DNA of 64,000 nt from Candidatus Nitrosocosmicus arcticus (GCF_007826885.1 NZ_ML675580.1:124001-188000); one strand, 5' to 3'; counted from the first letter of the stretch, positions 36,378-46,017 are shown. The notes: generated by a model not told the origin, from the sequence alone. Made by a program: numbers and translations.

Positions 36378-37241
36378 TCATTTGAGAGAATCATATTCCT
36401 TCATTACATATGCTAACTCGGTCAAAAGGTCAGATGCAAGCATATGAGATCCGATTTTGTTTGAAAGCCTTAATGCTGCCTGCCCATTAAAAAATAAGCC
36501 TAGTAAGCAAGAATGGACTGCTCCATATTTTGTCCTAAATCCAGTAATGAGTCCTGATAGTATGTCCCCTGTCCCACCTACGGTCATTGATGGGGTTGCT
36601 CTTTCGATAACAAAAGTCGTCTCGCCGTCAGAAACTATATTCTGATGGCCCTTTAGTACTATTATCAACCCAAATTCCTCTGCTTTTCGCGACACTAATT
36701 CGATCTGCTCAGATAACTTATTGGTAGGGCTATCACCAAATAGCCGTTTGAATTCTCCAGCATGAGGAGTGACCACAGTTTCATTGTTGGATATATCTGG
36801 TAGTATATCCGGAATTAAAGCCCCAGCATCAATTACCAAATGAGAATTATATTCCAACAGCTTTTGTATTAGCAAAATCAATGGCTGTGATTTTGATATA
36901 TTTAATCCCATTCCAATTCCTGCTGCATCAATTTTTTTCGGTAAGATGTTTAACAGTCTCCTAACCGAACCAGTAGTCAATTTATCATCTGGAAAGGGCA
37001 ATATTATAAGATCTGGAGAAAAGATTCGGGATGAAATTAAGTTGATCTTTGGAATCGCGGTATAAACTAAGTCAGTCCCACTTCTTAAGGCTGCTAAAGA
37101 GGATAGGAGAGGAGCCCCATGATATATTCTGCTGCCCCCAACCACCAAGGCTATACCGTTATCACCTTTTCTTGAAAATATATCTCTTGGTTTAACAATT
37201 TTTCTAATAAGGTCATCATCAACTAATGAGTAGTCTTTCAT
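36378..37241 (-). CDS. nnrD: NAD(P)H-hydrate dehydratase NnrD
   Basis: It repairs hydrated NAD(P)H with ADP or ATP. The YjeF C-terminal fold is visible: GIALVVGGSRIYHGAP near residue 28, VIDAGAL, TPHAGEFKRLFG, VLKGHQNIVSDG and TVGGTGDILSGLITG (substrate and nucleotide loop, ~220-235). It has 287 residues and lacks the epimerase half, NnrE, which must be encoded elsewhere. Start: ATG 37241. Confidence 0.93.
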   Translation of the reverse strand: MKDYSLVDDDLIRKIVKPRDIFSRKGDNGIALVVGGSRIYHGAPLLSSLAALRSGTDLVYTAIPKINLISSRIFSPDLIILPFPDDKLTTGSVRRLLNILPKKIDAAGIGMGLNISKSQPLILLIQKLLEYNSHLVIDAGALIPDILPDISNNETVVTPHAGEFKRLFGDSPTNKLSEQIELVSRKAEEFGLIIVLKGHQNIVSDGETTFVIERATPSMTVGGTGDILSGLITGFRTKYGAVHSCLLGLFFNGQAALRLSNKIGSHMLASDLLTELAYVMKEYDSLK

Positions 37242-37332
37242 CTTGGATTATTATTAGAGAGAATCATTATAATAATTAATTTTAGTGACAATTAAATTGA
37301 AATATAGGATTGCCCATATAATAATTTGAGTA

Positions 37333-37536
37333 TTGGATAAAAAGGAAAAAGATTCACATAGAGATCCCAAAGAAGATAACACATATCAAAACTTCAAGGT
37401 TCCCCTAGAAATCGATGCACATTATCAACTATATGGCAAGCATATGTGGGAAGTTAATTACTTAGAAAAATGTCCTAGATGTGATAAACGGATTGATGAA
37501 TTCGGCTATTGCGCGTGTACTGGTTTTGCAGAGTAA
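37333..37536 (+). CDS. Small CxxC zinc-binding protein, unknown
   Basis: A 67-residue protein with a charged start and a C-terminal zinc-type site, CPRCDKRIDEFGYCACTG (four cysteines). The middle part has aromatic-rich YGKHMWEVNYLEKC. Start is TTG at 37333. It is followed by rpoP 130 bp later. The partner is unknown. Confidence 0.6.
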   Translation: MDKKEKDSHRDPKEDNTYQNFKVPLEIDAHYQLYGKHMWEVNYLEKCPRCDKRIDEFGYCACTGFAE

Positions 37537-37665
37537 TCAAAGTCTTGTGCTGTCTAAAAGATTGACATGATTTATTGATAGATCGATGAGAATGAGGTAG
37601 TTTGGTATTTTAATAAATGTCTTGATTGGATAATAATTATATAGCTGTTCAAAGAGATATTAAGT

Positions 37666-37830
37666 ATGAGTAACGAAGTTATGGGTGCAGTAACGTATGA
37701 ATGTATGTCATGTGGTACTAACGTAACAGCAGAAGAGTTGTCATACTTACCAGAAATAAAATGCATTTGCGGGTTCAGGGTATTCAGAAAAGTAAGACAG
37801 CCAATAATAAAACAACTGAAAGCGATCTAA
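37666..37830 (+). CDS. rpoP: RNA polymerase subunit RpoP (Rpb12-like)
   Basis: A 54-residue zinc-ribbon subunit joining the assembly platform of RNA polymerase. Cysteines are YECMSCG (C-x2-C) and IKCICGFRV (C-x-C). The second pair has one residue fewer than the usual C-x2-C, but RKVRQPIIKQLKAI matches the family end. Start is ATG at 37666. It ends TAA directly before the next GTG (TAAGTG), so the two genes are read together. Confidence 0.88.
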   Translation: MSNEVMGAVTYECMSCGTNVTAEELSYLPEIKCICGFRVFRKVRQPIIKQLKAI

Positions 37831-37995
37831 GTGAAAATCAGATGTCCAGATTGCAAAGAAGCAGCATTTCTCAGTGATGATTTTTCTATAGTCAAGTGTG
37901 ATAATTGCGGTTTTGATAAGACCTATGGAGAGTACGTCAAATACGTTGCGTACAAGGATCCGAGATACTCAGACATATTAAGTGATTACAAGTAA
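37831..37995 (+). CDS. Zinc-ribbon microprotein, partner gene of rpoP
   Basis: A 54-residue protein with two CxxC pairs: RCPDCKEAAF and KCDNCGFDK. The rest is aromatic (YGEYVKYVAYKDPRYSDI). Start is the GTG that immediately follows the rpoP stop, so translational coupling is likely. Function is unknown; the position suggests a link to transcription. Confidence 0.7.
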   Translation: MKIRCPDCKEAAFLSDDFSIVKCDNCGFDKTYGEYVKYVAYKDPRYSDILSDYK

Positions 37996-38046
37996 AAAGA
38001 TGAAAGTAATACCACCATAATTCTTTTAGATTGTTGTGTACTATAT

Positions 38047-39276
38047 ATGATAACTAGTGCTAAAAGCAAAGAAATGTACGAGGTAGGAAAATCAGAGTAT
38101 TTATGGGCAAAGAAGAGCATGCCCGTTCTAAATCGTTTAGTTCACAGGTTTGTTTCTAAAAGGTACTTAGAAAATCTTAAACTTGGTATTTGTCTTCACA
38201 TAACTAAAGAAACATCGGTATTACTGATGGCACTTAAAGAGGCTGGCGCCAAAGTTACCTTATGTCCTGCCAATCCACTCTCAATTCAGGAACCTGTCAA
38301 GTTTTTCTTGATTAACAATGACATTAGAATTTTTGCTAAAAAGAAAGACACCCTCCGTGATTTTTACAGGAATATGGAAAGTGTACTAGATACCAAACCT
38401 CACATGATTACCGATGATGGGGGGGAGCTTCATAAAAGAGCACTCCGTAGAAAATTCAAAATAATTGGCGGAACGGAGGAAACTACATCTGGAGTTAACA
38501 GACTCGAGGTATGGGGTAAAGAAGGTTTATTGTTGTACCCGATCATCGCCGTTAATCGTTCAAGGACAAAATACTTGTTTGATAATAAATACGGAACAGG
38601 TCAAAGTACAATAGAGGGAATATTAAAAACTACTGGAATATTATTATCTAGTAAAAGGATTGTAGTTTGCGGGTATGGCTGGGTTGGAAAAGGAGTAGCA
38701 AGATGCGCTATGGGGATGGGAGCCAAAGTGACAATTACAGAAGTTAATACCCTTAGAGCATTAGAGGCGTATTTCGATGGTTTTGAAGTAAAGCCATTAG
38801 ATGAAATATTATCAAATGCGGATCTTTTCATAACATGTACCGGTCAAGTAAATGTCATAGGCCAAGATCAAATTGAAAAAATTAAAGAAGGCGCAATACT
38901 ATGTAATGCGGGCCATTTTGACGTAGAAATTGATGTAAATTATTTGAATTCTGTAGATCCTAATCATTTCTCTCCGAGAATGAATGTCACATGCTACAGA
39001 GTTGGAGAAAGCAAAAAAAAAATTTACCTGCTAGCAAGAGGGAGGGTCATAAACTTGGTCGGTGCAGAAGGGAACTCACCAGAGGTGATGAGTATTTCTT
39101 TCGCAAATCAATTTTTGTCAATTATTTACCTTTCACAATTTCATGAAAAGTTAGAAAACAAGATCTATAAAACACCAAAAAAAATTGAAAGAAAGATAAT
39201 GCTGACTGCTTTAGATTCCTTTGGTGTAAAGATAGACAGTCTAACTCCAGAACAAAATAATTACTGTAAGACTTGA
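38047..39276 (+). CDS. ahcY: Adenosylhomocysteinase (SAH hydrolase)
   Basis: It clears S-adenosylhomocysteine after methylation, giving homocysteine and adenosine, with tightly bound NAD. Catalytic residues are in ITDDGGEL, GGTEETTSGVNRLE and NRSRTKYLFDNKYG (Lys, Asp, Asn conserved). The NAD loop is CGYGWVGKGVA (about 200-210), followed by CNAGHFDVEIDV. The 409 residues are the archaeal short form with a reduced C-terminus. Start: ATG 38047. It follows the rpoP pair on the same strand. Confidence 0.94.
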   Translation: MITSAKSKEMYEVGKSEYLWAKKSMPVLNRLVHRFVSKRYLENLKLGICLHITKETSVLLMALKEAGAKVTLCPANPLSIQEPVKFFLINNDIRIFAKKKDTLRDFYRNMESVLDTKPHMITDDGGELHKRALRRKFKIIGGTEETTSGVNRLEVWGKEGLLLYPIIAVNRSRTKYLFDNKYGTGQSTIEGILKTTGILLSSKRIVVCGYGWVGKGVARCAMGMGAKVTITEVNTLRALEAYFDGFEVKPLDEILSNADLFITCTGQVNVIGQDQIEKIKEGAILCNAGHFDVEIDVNYLNSVDPNHFSPRMNVTCYRVGESKKKIYLLARGRVINLVGAEGNSPEVMSISFANQFLSIIYLSQFHEKLENKIYKTPKKIERKIMLTALDSFGVKIDSLTPEQNNYCKT

Positions 39277-39304
39277 TCTTATCAACTGGCTTGTACATGG
39301 TTTT

Positions 39305-39526
39305 TTAAATATTAACTTTGACTTGATCTAACCTTAACCGATGTTTAGAAAACGAATTATGTGGTCTACTTCTCAAGATAGTATTACAACAAGGACATTT
39401 AAATCCCTGCCATTCAAGAAATAATTCACATTCTTTGCATAATTTGTAACCTTGGCTATAGTAACTAAAAGAGTCGTTTGTCTTGTATGATTTATACTTT
39501 TTGCAGATTGATCTACAATACATCAC
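39305..39526 (-). CDS. Small zinc-ribbon protein of ammonia-oxidising archaea
   Basis: A 73-residue protein with eight cysteines in three places: YCRSICKKYK, GYKLCKECELF and GFKCPCCNTILR. This layout recurs in many small proteins of Nitrososphaeria (recalled, not checked). It is basic and may bind nucleic acid. Start: ATG 39526. It converges on ahcY (28-bp gap). Confidence 0.65.
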   Translation of the reverse strand: MMYCRSICKKYKSYKTNDSFSYYSQGYKLCKECELFLEWQGFKCPCCNTILRSRPHNSFSKHRLRLDQVKVNI

Positions 39527-39776
39527 TTAAAAAATAATTAATCATTTTGGCCATTCTGCTATACAGGAAATCTAAATTATTTTTCTTATACCCCAAGTAC
39601 GTTAATTACTTAAGAACTTAGATTTCTATTTTCATGGTCGAACGCCATAATTATTCAATCAAGACTGTCCTGACCGGTTATTACTGAGGACATAAATTTT
39701 CGTGAATTCATGCTCACAGAACAATTTGAAACTGCCAATGAGTCATAAATGAGTTGGTTTACAGGATAATATTATA

Positions 39777-40271
39777 CTAGCTTATCCTCTCTTTCTTTAG
39801 TACTAAACTGTTACCACACTTATCACAAAAGCTTGATTTGAGATCAAAAAAAGTTTTACATATACTGCAATACTTTATTGTTTTTTTTGTCACAAAATTT
39901 TTTTTTCCAGGCGTCAATATATTTAATGAAAAATATTTTGCAGCATTGACCAGAGCGTAATCGGCAGATAAAATGGGTAGATTTAGCTGTATACTCAGTG
40001 CAATTATAGAACAATCTGCTTTTGACAATTCCACCTGACCTCGTTCTCTACACTTTTGTCGGACCATAGAAAGGATTTTGATCTCTGGTTCATGAATTAT
40101 TACCTTTCCTGCGGTTATTAATAAATTCAAACCATCAAGCCGTCTCTTAATATGATTTATTTCTTCCTGAATATCAGGTGTTATATAATAAATATAATCA
40201 AAGGTGGTCTGAAAGGGTATTCCACTGTAGAAGATATTGGAATCTGTTACAAATTTTTTTCTAGAATCCAA
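39777..40271 (-). CDS. nob1: Nob1-like endonuclease (PIN plus zinc ribbon)
   Basis: Nob1 cuts 20S pre-rRNA to make the 3' end of 16S rRNA. The PIN domain (residues 1-125) has its first Asp in VTDSNIFYSG, then SKADCSIIALSIQL and LSADYALVNAA. The C-terminal zinc ribbon is YCSICKTFFDLKSSFCDKCGN. Length 164 is typical for archaea. Start: ATG 40271, overlapping the end of nadK by 11 bp, so the two are co-transcribed with nadK upstream. Confidence 0.9.
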   Translation of the reverse strand: MDSRKKFVTDSNIFYSGIPFQTTFDYIYYITPDIQEEINHIKRRLDGLNLLITAGKVIIHEPEIKILSMVRQKCRERGQVELSKADCSIIALSIQLNLPILSADYALVNAAKYFSLNILTPGKKNFVTKKTIKYCSICKTFFDLKSSFCDKCGNSLVLKKERIS

Positions 40272-41061
40272 GTTTATTCATCTGTCTAGTATCATTTTTA
40301 TTGAACCTGAGAAACACTGCATCATAACGATATTTTGTAATTTTCATTGGCTGATTCTCTTGGATTTCCTTTACAAGCTGTCCATCCATAATTAATTTGA
40401 GATTATGATTTGCACTAATAGTAATTCCTATTAAAGGTAACACAAAGGAGGGCAGCCTGTTCACGGATCCTATAGAAGTAATCAACATACAATCCAAATG
40501 TTCTTGAAGTATAGGTCCGCCATTGGAAAGGGAATGTCCAGTTGATCCCGTAGGAGTTGAAACTATCATTCCATCCATCTTTTGACTATAACCGTCGTCA
40601 TTGACAGAAAGATAAAATAAAGGTGTTTTAGTAAGATCTGAACGCATTATGACGTAATCGTTCAAAACAGGGACTGTAATCTCATCGCCAATTTGTGCGA
40701 CTATTCTAATCCTTCTGTCGAGAAAGTATTGACCTTTTAGGAGAGGGTCTACAATTGAATCAACGGAATCTTTTGAAACTTCTGATAAAATTCCACGAGT
40801 ACCACCTGCATTTATGCATAGTACTGGAATACTTGGGGGTAACGTTCTAAATGTTTTAATCGTAGTTCCGTCGCCACCTATTGCAATAGCCAAATCAACA
40901 TCACTATTCAACTCGGGCTGATGCAAATCATAGTCCTTTTTGAAGTCTATGACATTAATCCCTTGTTCACCCAACTTTTCTCTTAACAATTGAGAAACTT
41001 TTCTAGATTCTTCATTATTTCTTTTGGTGAACAGGGCAATACATCGGATTCGATTACTCAA
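40261..41061 (-). CDS. nadK: NAD kinase
   Basis: It phosphorylates NAD to NADP. Signature motifs are AIGGDGTTIKTFR (GGDG, residues about 61-73) and TPTGSTGHSLSNGGP (about 170-184). The C-terminal beta domain ends with LIMDGQLVKEI. Length 266 is normal. Start: ATG 41061. It leads the nob1 pair. Confidence 0.95.
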   Translation of the reverse strand: MSNRIRCIALFTKRNNEESRKVSQLLREKLGEQGINVIDFKKDYDLHQPELNSDVDLAIAIGGDGTTIKTFRTLPPSIPVLCINAGGTRGILSEVSKDSVDSIVDPLLKGQYFLDRRIRIVAQIGDEITVPVLNDYVIMRSDLTKTPLFYLSVNDDGYSQKMDGMIVSTPTGSTGHSLSNGGPILQEHLDCMLITSIGSVNRLPSFVLPLIGITISANHNLKLIMDGQLVKEIQENQPMKITKYRYDAVFLRFNKNDTRQMNKLGF

Positions 41062-41470
41062 ACACTTAATGATATAATGTGGGGGTATATTTTTTTACTT
41101 ATTATATTTATATCGGTAGACTGGTTTGAAAATTTTTGATGGAATTTTTACTGAAAATCTAAACAAATTGTTAAAATACTGATTCTTAAAGCATATTATG
41201 AATTTGATCAAAAAAAATATAATTTCAGGTTTGAAGTAGCTGATCATCATTTAGATTAGTTCATCATTTCATTACAATTTGAGGAATAACAGAAGGAAAG
41301 ATAATTTTAGAAGCATATCGTACACTAAATTGATAAGCAAGCTTTTGGAGAAAAGTCAGTGATTCACTTATTTTAATTGGTGAGATGAATGTTTACCAAA
41401 ATTTGGCCGATAGAAGGCAATAAATTACATTTATATTACAAAAATAAAGCCTTTAGAAAATAGAAAAACA
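41062..41470. other. Intergenic spacer before tRNA-Ile
   Basis: No gene. A TATA-like TTATATTA near 41431-41438 lies about 35-40 bp before the tRNA 5' end and may be its promoter. Nothing else is seen. Confidence 0.45.
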
Positions 41471-41544
41471 GGGCCGATAGCTCAGCTTGGTGGAGCGTTC
41501 GACTGATAATCGAAAGGCCGAGGGTTCAAATCCCTTTCGGCCCA
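41471..41544 (+). tRNA. tRNA-Ile (GAU)
   Basis: Acceptor GGGCCGA/TCGGCCC, discriminator A. The anticodon loop CTGATAA (GAU) sits on a TTCGA/TCGAA stem. The T-arm is GAGGG-TTCAAAT-CCCTT. No intron. A decayed integrase starts 375 bp downstream, so this gene may be an old attachment site. Confidence 0.95.
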
Positions 41545-41919
41545 CTACGAAGATGTCTCTTTATTTGGGCCCAGTAGTAATAATATTTTGTGACCTTAGA
41601 GGCTACAAACATTTTGGGATTGCATATTAGTCCTTTTGGTTTATTACTTACGCTTTAAAATCACTCGAATCACAGAGGCATTAACCGAGATTTAATGTAT
41701 TTTTAGATTTTCTCGAGTTAGGATAGGAGTATATACAAAGACATTCTATAGCGTTTCTTAAATTAGCAAAAATAAACCTATGTGGGCCAAGGTAATGCTT
41801 ATGAAATTTTGTAATCATCAAAAAAGTGTGGTATAAATGGCGAAATTTCCGAATCGACAATACCTAATTACTTTAAGGCTACCAAACTTTTTTGTGACAT
41901 TAATAATATAACGCTCTTT

Positions 41920-42597
41920 TGGAAAAAGGTTTCAAGATGTTCCTACTGGAAGGAAATCTGCTAATAATAGGGCACCAACAAGCGAGGAAATATTGAAACT
42001 AACAGATTATCTAGACAGAAGAATTAAGGCAATTGTATATATGATGGTTGCTTCAGGCATAAGAATAGGCGCTTGGGATTATCTCAAATGGAAACATGTA
42101 ACTCCTTAGATGGAAAATGGGAAAATAACCGTAGCCAGATTTGTCGTATATGTAGATGCTTTAGAAGAATATTACACTTTCATTACACCGGTAGCATATA
42201 ATGAATTAGAAGATGGAAGAATTTTAGTTCCTCCCATGGGGAAAGAATTTCATGAGAAAGTTGGTTAATGAGAGATTTTGGGCAGACAACAAATCCAATC
42301 TATGGAGCCAACTACGGACTATTTACTGTTCCGCAAAGACTATACAGCTAGGGAATAATTAAAATACGATCTAGGCCATTGTGGGCACAAGGATTAAGAA
42401 CAGATCAGCAAAAGTTCAAAAGAGGTAAGAAATTATTTGAATGTAGTAGAATTACATTCTTTAGATGTAAATAGGAATATGTCATCTAAAGAAATACATC
42501 ATTTGAAGGAAAAAAATAAATACAGTGAATACATCATAGATGGAAAATTACAAGAAAAGGATGAAATTCTACAGGCTTTCTTCAATAATATGAGATA
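41920..42597 (+). pseudogene. Decayed tyrosine recombinase (Nitrososphaera-type integrase)
   Basis: The catalytic-domain start reads NRAPTSEEILKLTDYLDRRI, then VASGIRIGAWDYLKWKHVTP (containing the first catalytic Arg) up to a TAG. It resumes after the stop (VYVDALEEYYTFITPVAYNE), shifts frame and reads again (ANYGLFTVPQRLYS in another frame). The RHEW..HGYR catalytic block is missing. A tail reappears near the end (KYSEYIIDGKLQEKDEILQA). Several stops and frameshifts make it clearly dead. Confidence 0.8.
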
Positions 42598-42654
42598 AGT
42601 TCTAACTCAAAGGAATGTGTCATAAAATTTTGAAAATATATTTAATTTAATTAG

Positions 42655-43542
42655 TTATTCTGTTTTATTACCGCATTTATTGCAATAGACTGAATCTTTA
42701 GGATAAATGAATCCGCACTTGCTACATCCTACATCCTGATTGTAAATATTCTTGTGCAAATCTCGAATTTCTTCTATCATGTTATTCACTTCCGCATGAT
42801 GAATGGATTCAAGAATATCTATCCTGTCTTTTAGAGAATCCTTTAAATCATGAGCAATTCGTCTTTTACCTAGTCCTTTCTCCATTATTGTGGTCCCAAA
42901 ACTTGCTATAAAACCCAATATAGTGGTTAGCCCCACAACTATCAAGATTGTAGCGATTATTCTTCCTTCAATGGAAGTTGGGGCCATATCACCAAAACCG
43001 GATATGGTGATAGTGGTTATTGAAAACCACAGAGCATCTCCAAAATTATTTATGTTGCTATCACTATTATCTTGCTCAACTACAAACATACCTACTGCAC
43101 CAAAAATTACCGAAACAACTAAAAGTATTACGAGATAAACAAACCCGCTTGCTTTGAGATACTTTGCAATCTTAAACAGACTGAAAAGTCTAAGTAGTCT
43201 TAAAAGTCTGAATACATTGACTATCTTAAACGCTCTAAACAATGCCATAATGGCAGCATCATTTTCAAGAATTCCAAAGAACAGCAGAGGTATCAAGGCA
43301 GGTATTTCATATAAATGACGTATAATAAATTTACCATGATCTTTTGATCTCTTATACCGATCCAAAAAGTCACACAGAAGAATAATGGTTACTCCCAGAT
43401 CAACGATATAGACAATAATTAATTGTGTATTAGAAACTGGGACAACATAAAGCAGTATGGATAGCATCACGGAAGCCGCTGTAATTGCCACTATAAATAA
43501 TTCTCTTCGTACGTAAGGACTTGTCTCAACAGGCTTCCGCAT
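42655..43542 (-). CDS. Voltage-gated-like potassium channel with zinc-ribbon tail
   Basis: A 295-residue membrane protein with six helices. The S4-like segment is RAFKIVNVFRLLRLLRLFSLFKIAK, with Arg/Lys every third or fourth residue. The pore reads LWFSITTITISGFGDMAPTS; the filter is S-G-F-G-D rather than V-G-Y-G-D. The last ~50 residues form a cytosolic helix and a CxxC-CxxC ribbon (CSKCGFIYPKDSVYCNKCGN). Start: ATG 43542. K+ selectivity is expected for GFG-type filters. Confidence 0.88.
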   Translation of the reverse strand: MRKPVETSPYVRRELFIVAITAASVMLSILLYVVPVSNTQLIIVYIVDLGVTIILLCDFLDRYKRSKDHGKFIIRHLYEIPALIPLLFFGILENDAAIMALFRAFKIVNVFRLLRLLRLFSLFKIAKYLKASGFVYLVILLVVSVIFGAVGMFVVEQDNSDSNINNFGDALWFSITTITISGFGDMAPTSIEGRIIATILIVVGLTTILGFIASFGTTIMEKGLGKRRIAHDLKDSLKDRIDILESIHHAEVNNMIEEIRDLHKNIYNQDVGCSKCGFIYPKDSVYCNKCGNKTE

Positions 43543-44429
43543 TTGTAATTCATTTACTTAAATATTTTATAAATCTTGATTATTCTTGTAGAGAATTTGT
43601 TGAAATAATTTATAACAATGAAAATTTGTTCAAATAATATTATAATTATATTAATTAAGCCCAAAGTGAACTGCTCCTAAAAATCGAATCGCAAATAACA
43701 AGAAGTTTTTATCAGGAGGGTTGTTATTAATAATATCTTCGCTTAAAATTTTGTATTTATTGCTTATGACACCCGGATTAAGTCTAATTGCCATTTTGTT
43801 AAAGCACGATGTAAATATCAGAATCTTGTTTAATAATAAGGATATAGATATTGCAAACAAGTTTATTTCTATAAACAGTATAGGTTTAGGTAACAAAATT
43901 GAAATATGGATTTTCTAATCAAATGAACTTTCAGCATACTTTTCTACTGAACTGTCTACTATTCATGTCCAAGAAATATTATTCAAGAAACATTGGAATG
44001 AACATTTGAGTTGCGAAACAGTAAGTAGATCGTAGTCAACACTTAATAAAGCGAATGATGAAGATTATCTAGACTTATCGAAATTAATTGGACTTAGATA
44101 TGAGGTATTAAGTTTATAATAATACCCACATTTGTATTACATACCTCTTGGCCATTGAGTATACGATTTAAATACAATTGAATCTAGATAGAGTCATTAA
44201 GGGAATTGTACGAAAGACCATTTAGCTCGTCAAGATTGTTCTCAATGGAATAATCCCAGATTCATGGATGGCTCACTTGGGAATTATGTTTCTCATTTCA
44301 GTCCTAGATTGAGATTGGAATTAATCTATACAAAATACCTTGTTTTCAAATCGATGTCCATAGAAAGTTCAAAAACGTAAATGATATAATTTGATAAAGA
44401 CAAAAAGTAAAAAAAATTATGATATCTGA
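43543..44429. other. Gene-poor stretch; possible signalling-protein relic
   Basis: Two overlapping frames in opposite directions span 43651-43918. The plus one (LSLIAILLKHDVNIRILFNN, ending at 43918) resembles the part of archaeal sensor proteins that reads '...KRGVNIRIL...', but it begins without context, so it may be a relic. The rest, to 44429, carries no gene I can support. Confidence 0.3.
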
Positions 44430-44678
44430 TTAGCAGCTACCTTTTGACCAACCAACTTTATATCCCTTGGCTACCTCCCCGGTTCCTGGGTTGTAACTCT
44501 TGCAATTGTCATGATCGGCCCACCCAGCCTTGCATCCCTCTATCCATGCATTGGACTTTCCTTTCTCGTCTGCACAATAATGTGAAGCAGCATTTACAGG
44601 TTGATTCATTATCAAAGGAGACAATGCCATTGATGCAACCGCTATTGTAATTGCTAATAAACTTATTTTAGCATCCAT
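44430..44678 (-). CDS. Small secreted Cys/Gly/Trp protein, unknown
   Basis: An 82-residue protein from ATG 44678. The signal sequence is ISLLAITIAVASMALSPLIM with cleavage after PVNAA. The mature part has four Cys (HYCADEKGKS, EGCKAGWADHDNCKSYNPG, WSKGSC) and a repeated G-W pattern. Disulphides are likely outside the cell. A longer frame to 44759 adds 27 residues with no signal character. Function is unknown. Confidence 0.62.
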   Translation of the reverse strand: MDAKISLLAITIAVASMALSPLIMNQPVNAASHYCADEKGKSNAWIEGCKAGWADHDNCKSYNPGTGEVAKGYKVGWSKGSC

Positions 44679-45132
44679 CAGTTTTCTACTATGCACTTGT
44701 TTATTTAAACATATATCTAGTATTCCGGAATAAGAACATTTATAGACTTTTATTTCCAAACGACCTCAATTACAAACAAAATTATTATTTAGTTGTTACT
44801 TGATTAATAATTAGTTGCATTACTTAGACACAGTAAGATAATATGCACCTAATCTTTCTTGTCAGGAAAGAATATGTAGTTGTTCCATTGTCTTGAATAA
44901 GAATCAATCCGATGGAAGATCTGAATTTGAAAATTATTAAATCTAAGCGTAACACAATGGAGGGCATTTCTTTACATCTTCTATTAAACTATTATTATTG
45001 TTCATTCTTGACCAATACTTTTTGACGATGCATATTACCGAATGACTAACAACTAAAATATCTCAATTTTAGATTCTCAAAACTTGATTCAAATTTGAAG
45101 GTGAATGTATAGTATGTTATTAAAATTAGTGG
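44679..45132. other. Intergenic, no gene seen
   Basis: AT-rich spacer between the small secreted protein and the CHRD pseudogene. The frame on the minus strand overlapping the latter (45046-45258) is antisense noise. Confidence 0.4.
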
Positions 45133-45631
45133 ATGACGATCAAAACTAACCCAATGGCACTTTACCATATCTTTAGCGGTAGGTAGTATATTTGCTATAG
45201 CATCAATTTCGAATACATCATCAGTATTTGCAAACCATGGTTTTACTGCAAATCTCACCGGTTAACAGGAAGTTCCACCAGTCGATACACAAGCAACAGG
45301 CGAAGCAATATTTATTCCTGTTTTGCCCAGAAATGAAGCAATTGAGTTTTATGCGAATGCTACATGGATTCAAGGAGTAGCACAGGGTCACATTCATAAT
45401 GGAATTCAGGGCGAAAACGGTCCAGCTATAGTAACATTATTCAATTTCACATCTCAACACGAGGTTTCTGAAAAAGGTACCATAGCTGGAAGTAGATTGG
45501 AAGGCCCAATGCAAGGAAAAGCAATAGTTGATTTGATAACAGCAATGAAAGACGGTAGCACATATGTTAACTTCCATAATCAACAAAATCCAACCGGTGA
45601 AATCAGAGGGCAACTAAACAGTGCTAATTAG
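45133..45631 (+). pseudogene. CHRD-domain exported protein, broken by a frameshift and a stop
   Basis: The domain reads HGFTANLTG, a TAA, then QEVPPVDTQATGEAIFIPVL and continues to GEIRGQLNSAN, which is a full CHRD domain. The signal peptide (ISLAVGSIFAIASISNTSSV, cleavage at VFA) precedes it in the same frame but has no start codon. An ATG at 45133 (MTIKTNPMALY) is one base out of frame. So two lesions separate start, signal and domain. A frame from ATG 45332 would make only an incomplete domain. In this region it is best read as a recent pseudogene. Confidence 0.72.
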
Positions 45632-45996
45632 AAGTCAAATCAAAGTAGCTCAATAGATAATAAATTTATTGTTATTTTTAATCCCTCTCGTAGCTTTGAT
45701 TTTCGAAGTTGCAATTATGGAGCCAATTCAATTCCGTCCTTTCTTTACTTTCAAGAGATACTTTCATAATTTTTTATCAAGATTTCGACTTGTAGGTAGG
45801 GTTCAGATATTGTTTGTTGTGGGTCCAAATCTAGAATGAGCACTGTCACTATTTAATCGTAGACCATAATATTTTGAAGGTTAACCTTGAATCAATCCTC
45901 TTCTCAGAATAAGAATTTATTGAAATTTTTCGTCTTTGGAGAAAAAATCTTATAGAGTAGTCTAGAAAAATTGGATATCGGTATGAGTACTCACAG

Positions 45997-46017
45997 CAGT
46001 TATAGCAGCTATAACTG
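45997..46017. repeat. Perfect 10-bp inverted repeat with 1-nt centre
   Basis: CAGTTATAGC, one A, then its exact reverse complement. It lies about 190 bp upstream of the TackOD1 gene. The form suits an operator for a dimeric regulator or a tight RNA hairpin. Confidence 0.7.

Noticed and set aside
41545-42600. attR-type repeat of the tRNA-Ile 3' end
   Set aside because: I looked for the T-arm and acceptor sequence downstream and saw no copy in this stretch.
43651-43896. 81-residue minus-strand frame
   Set aside because: It mirrors a plus-strand frame with better protein character, and has no start context.
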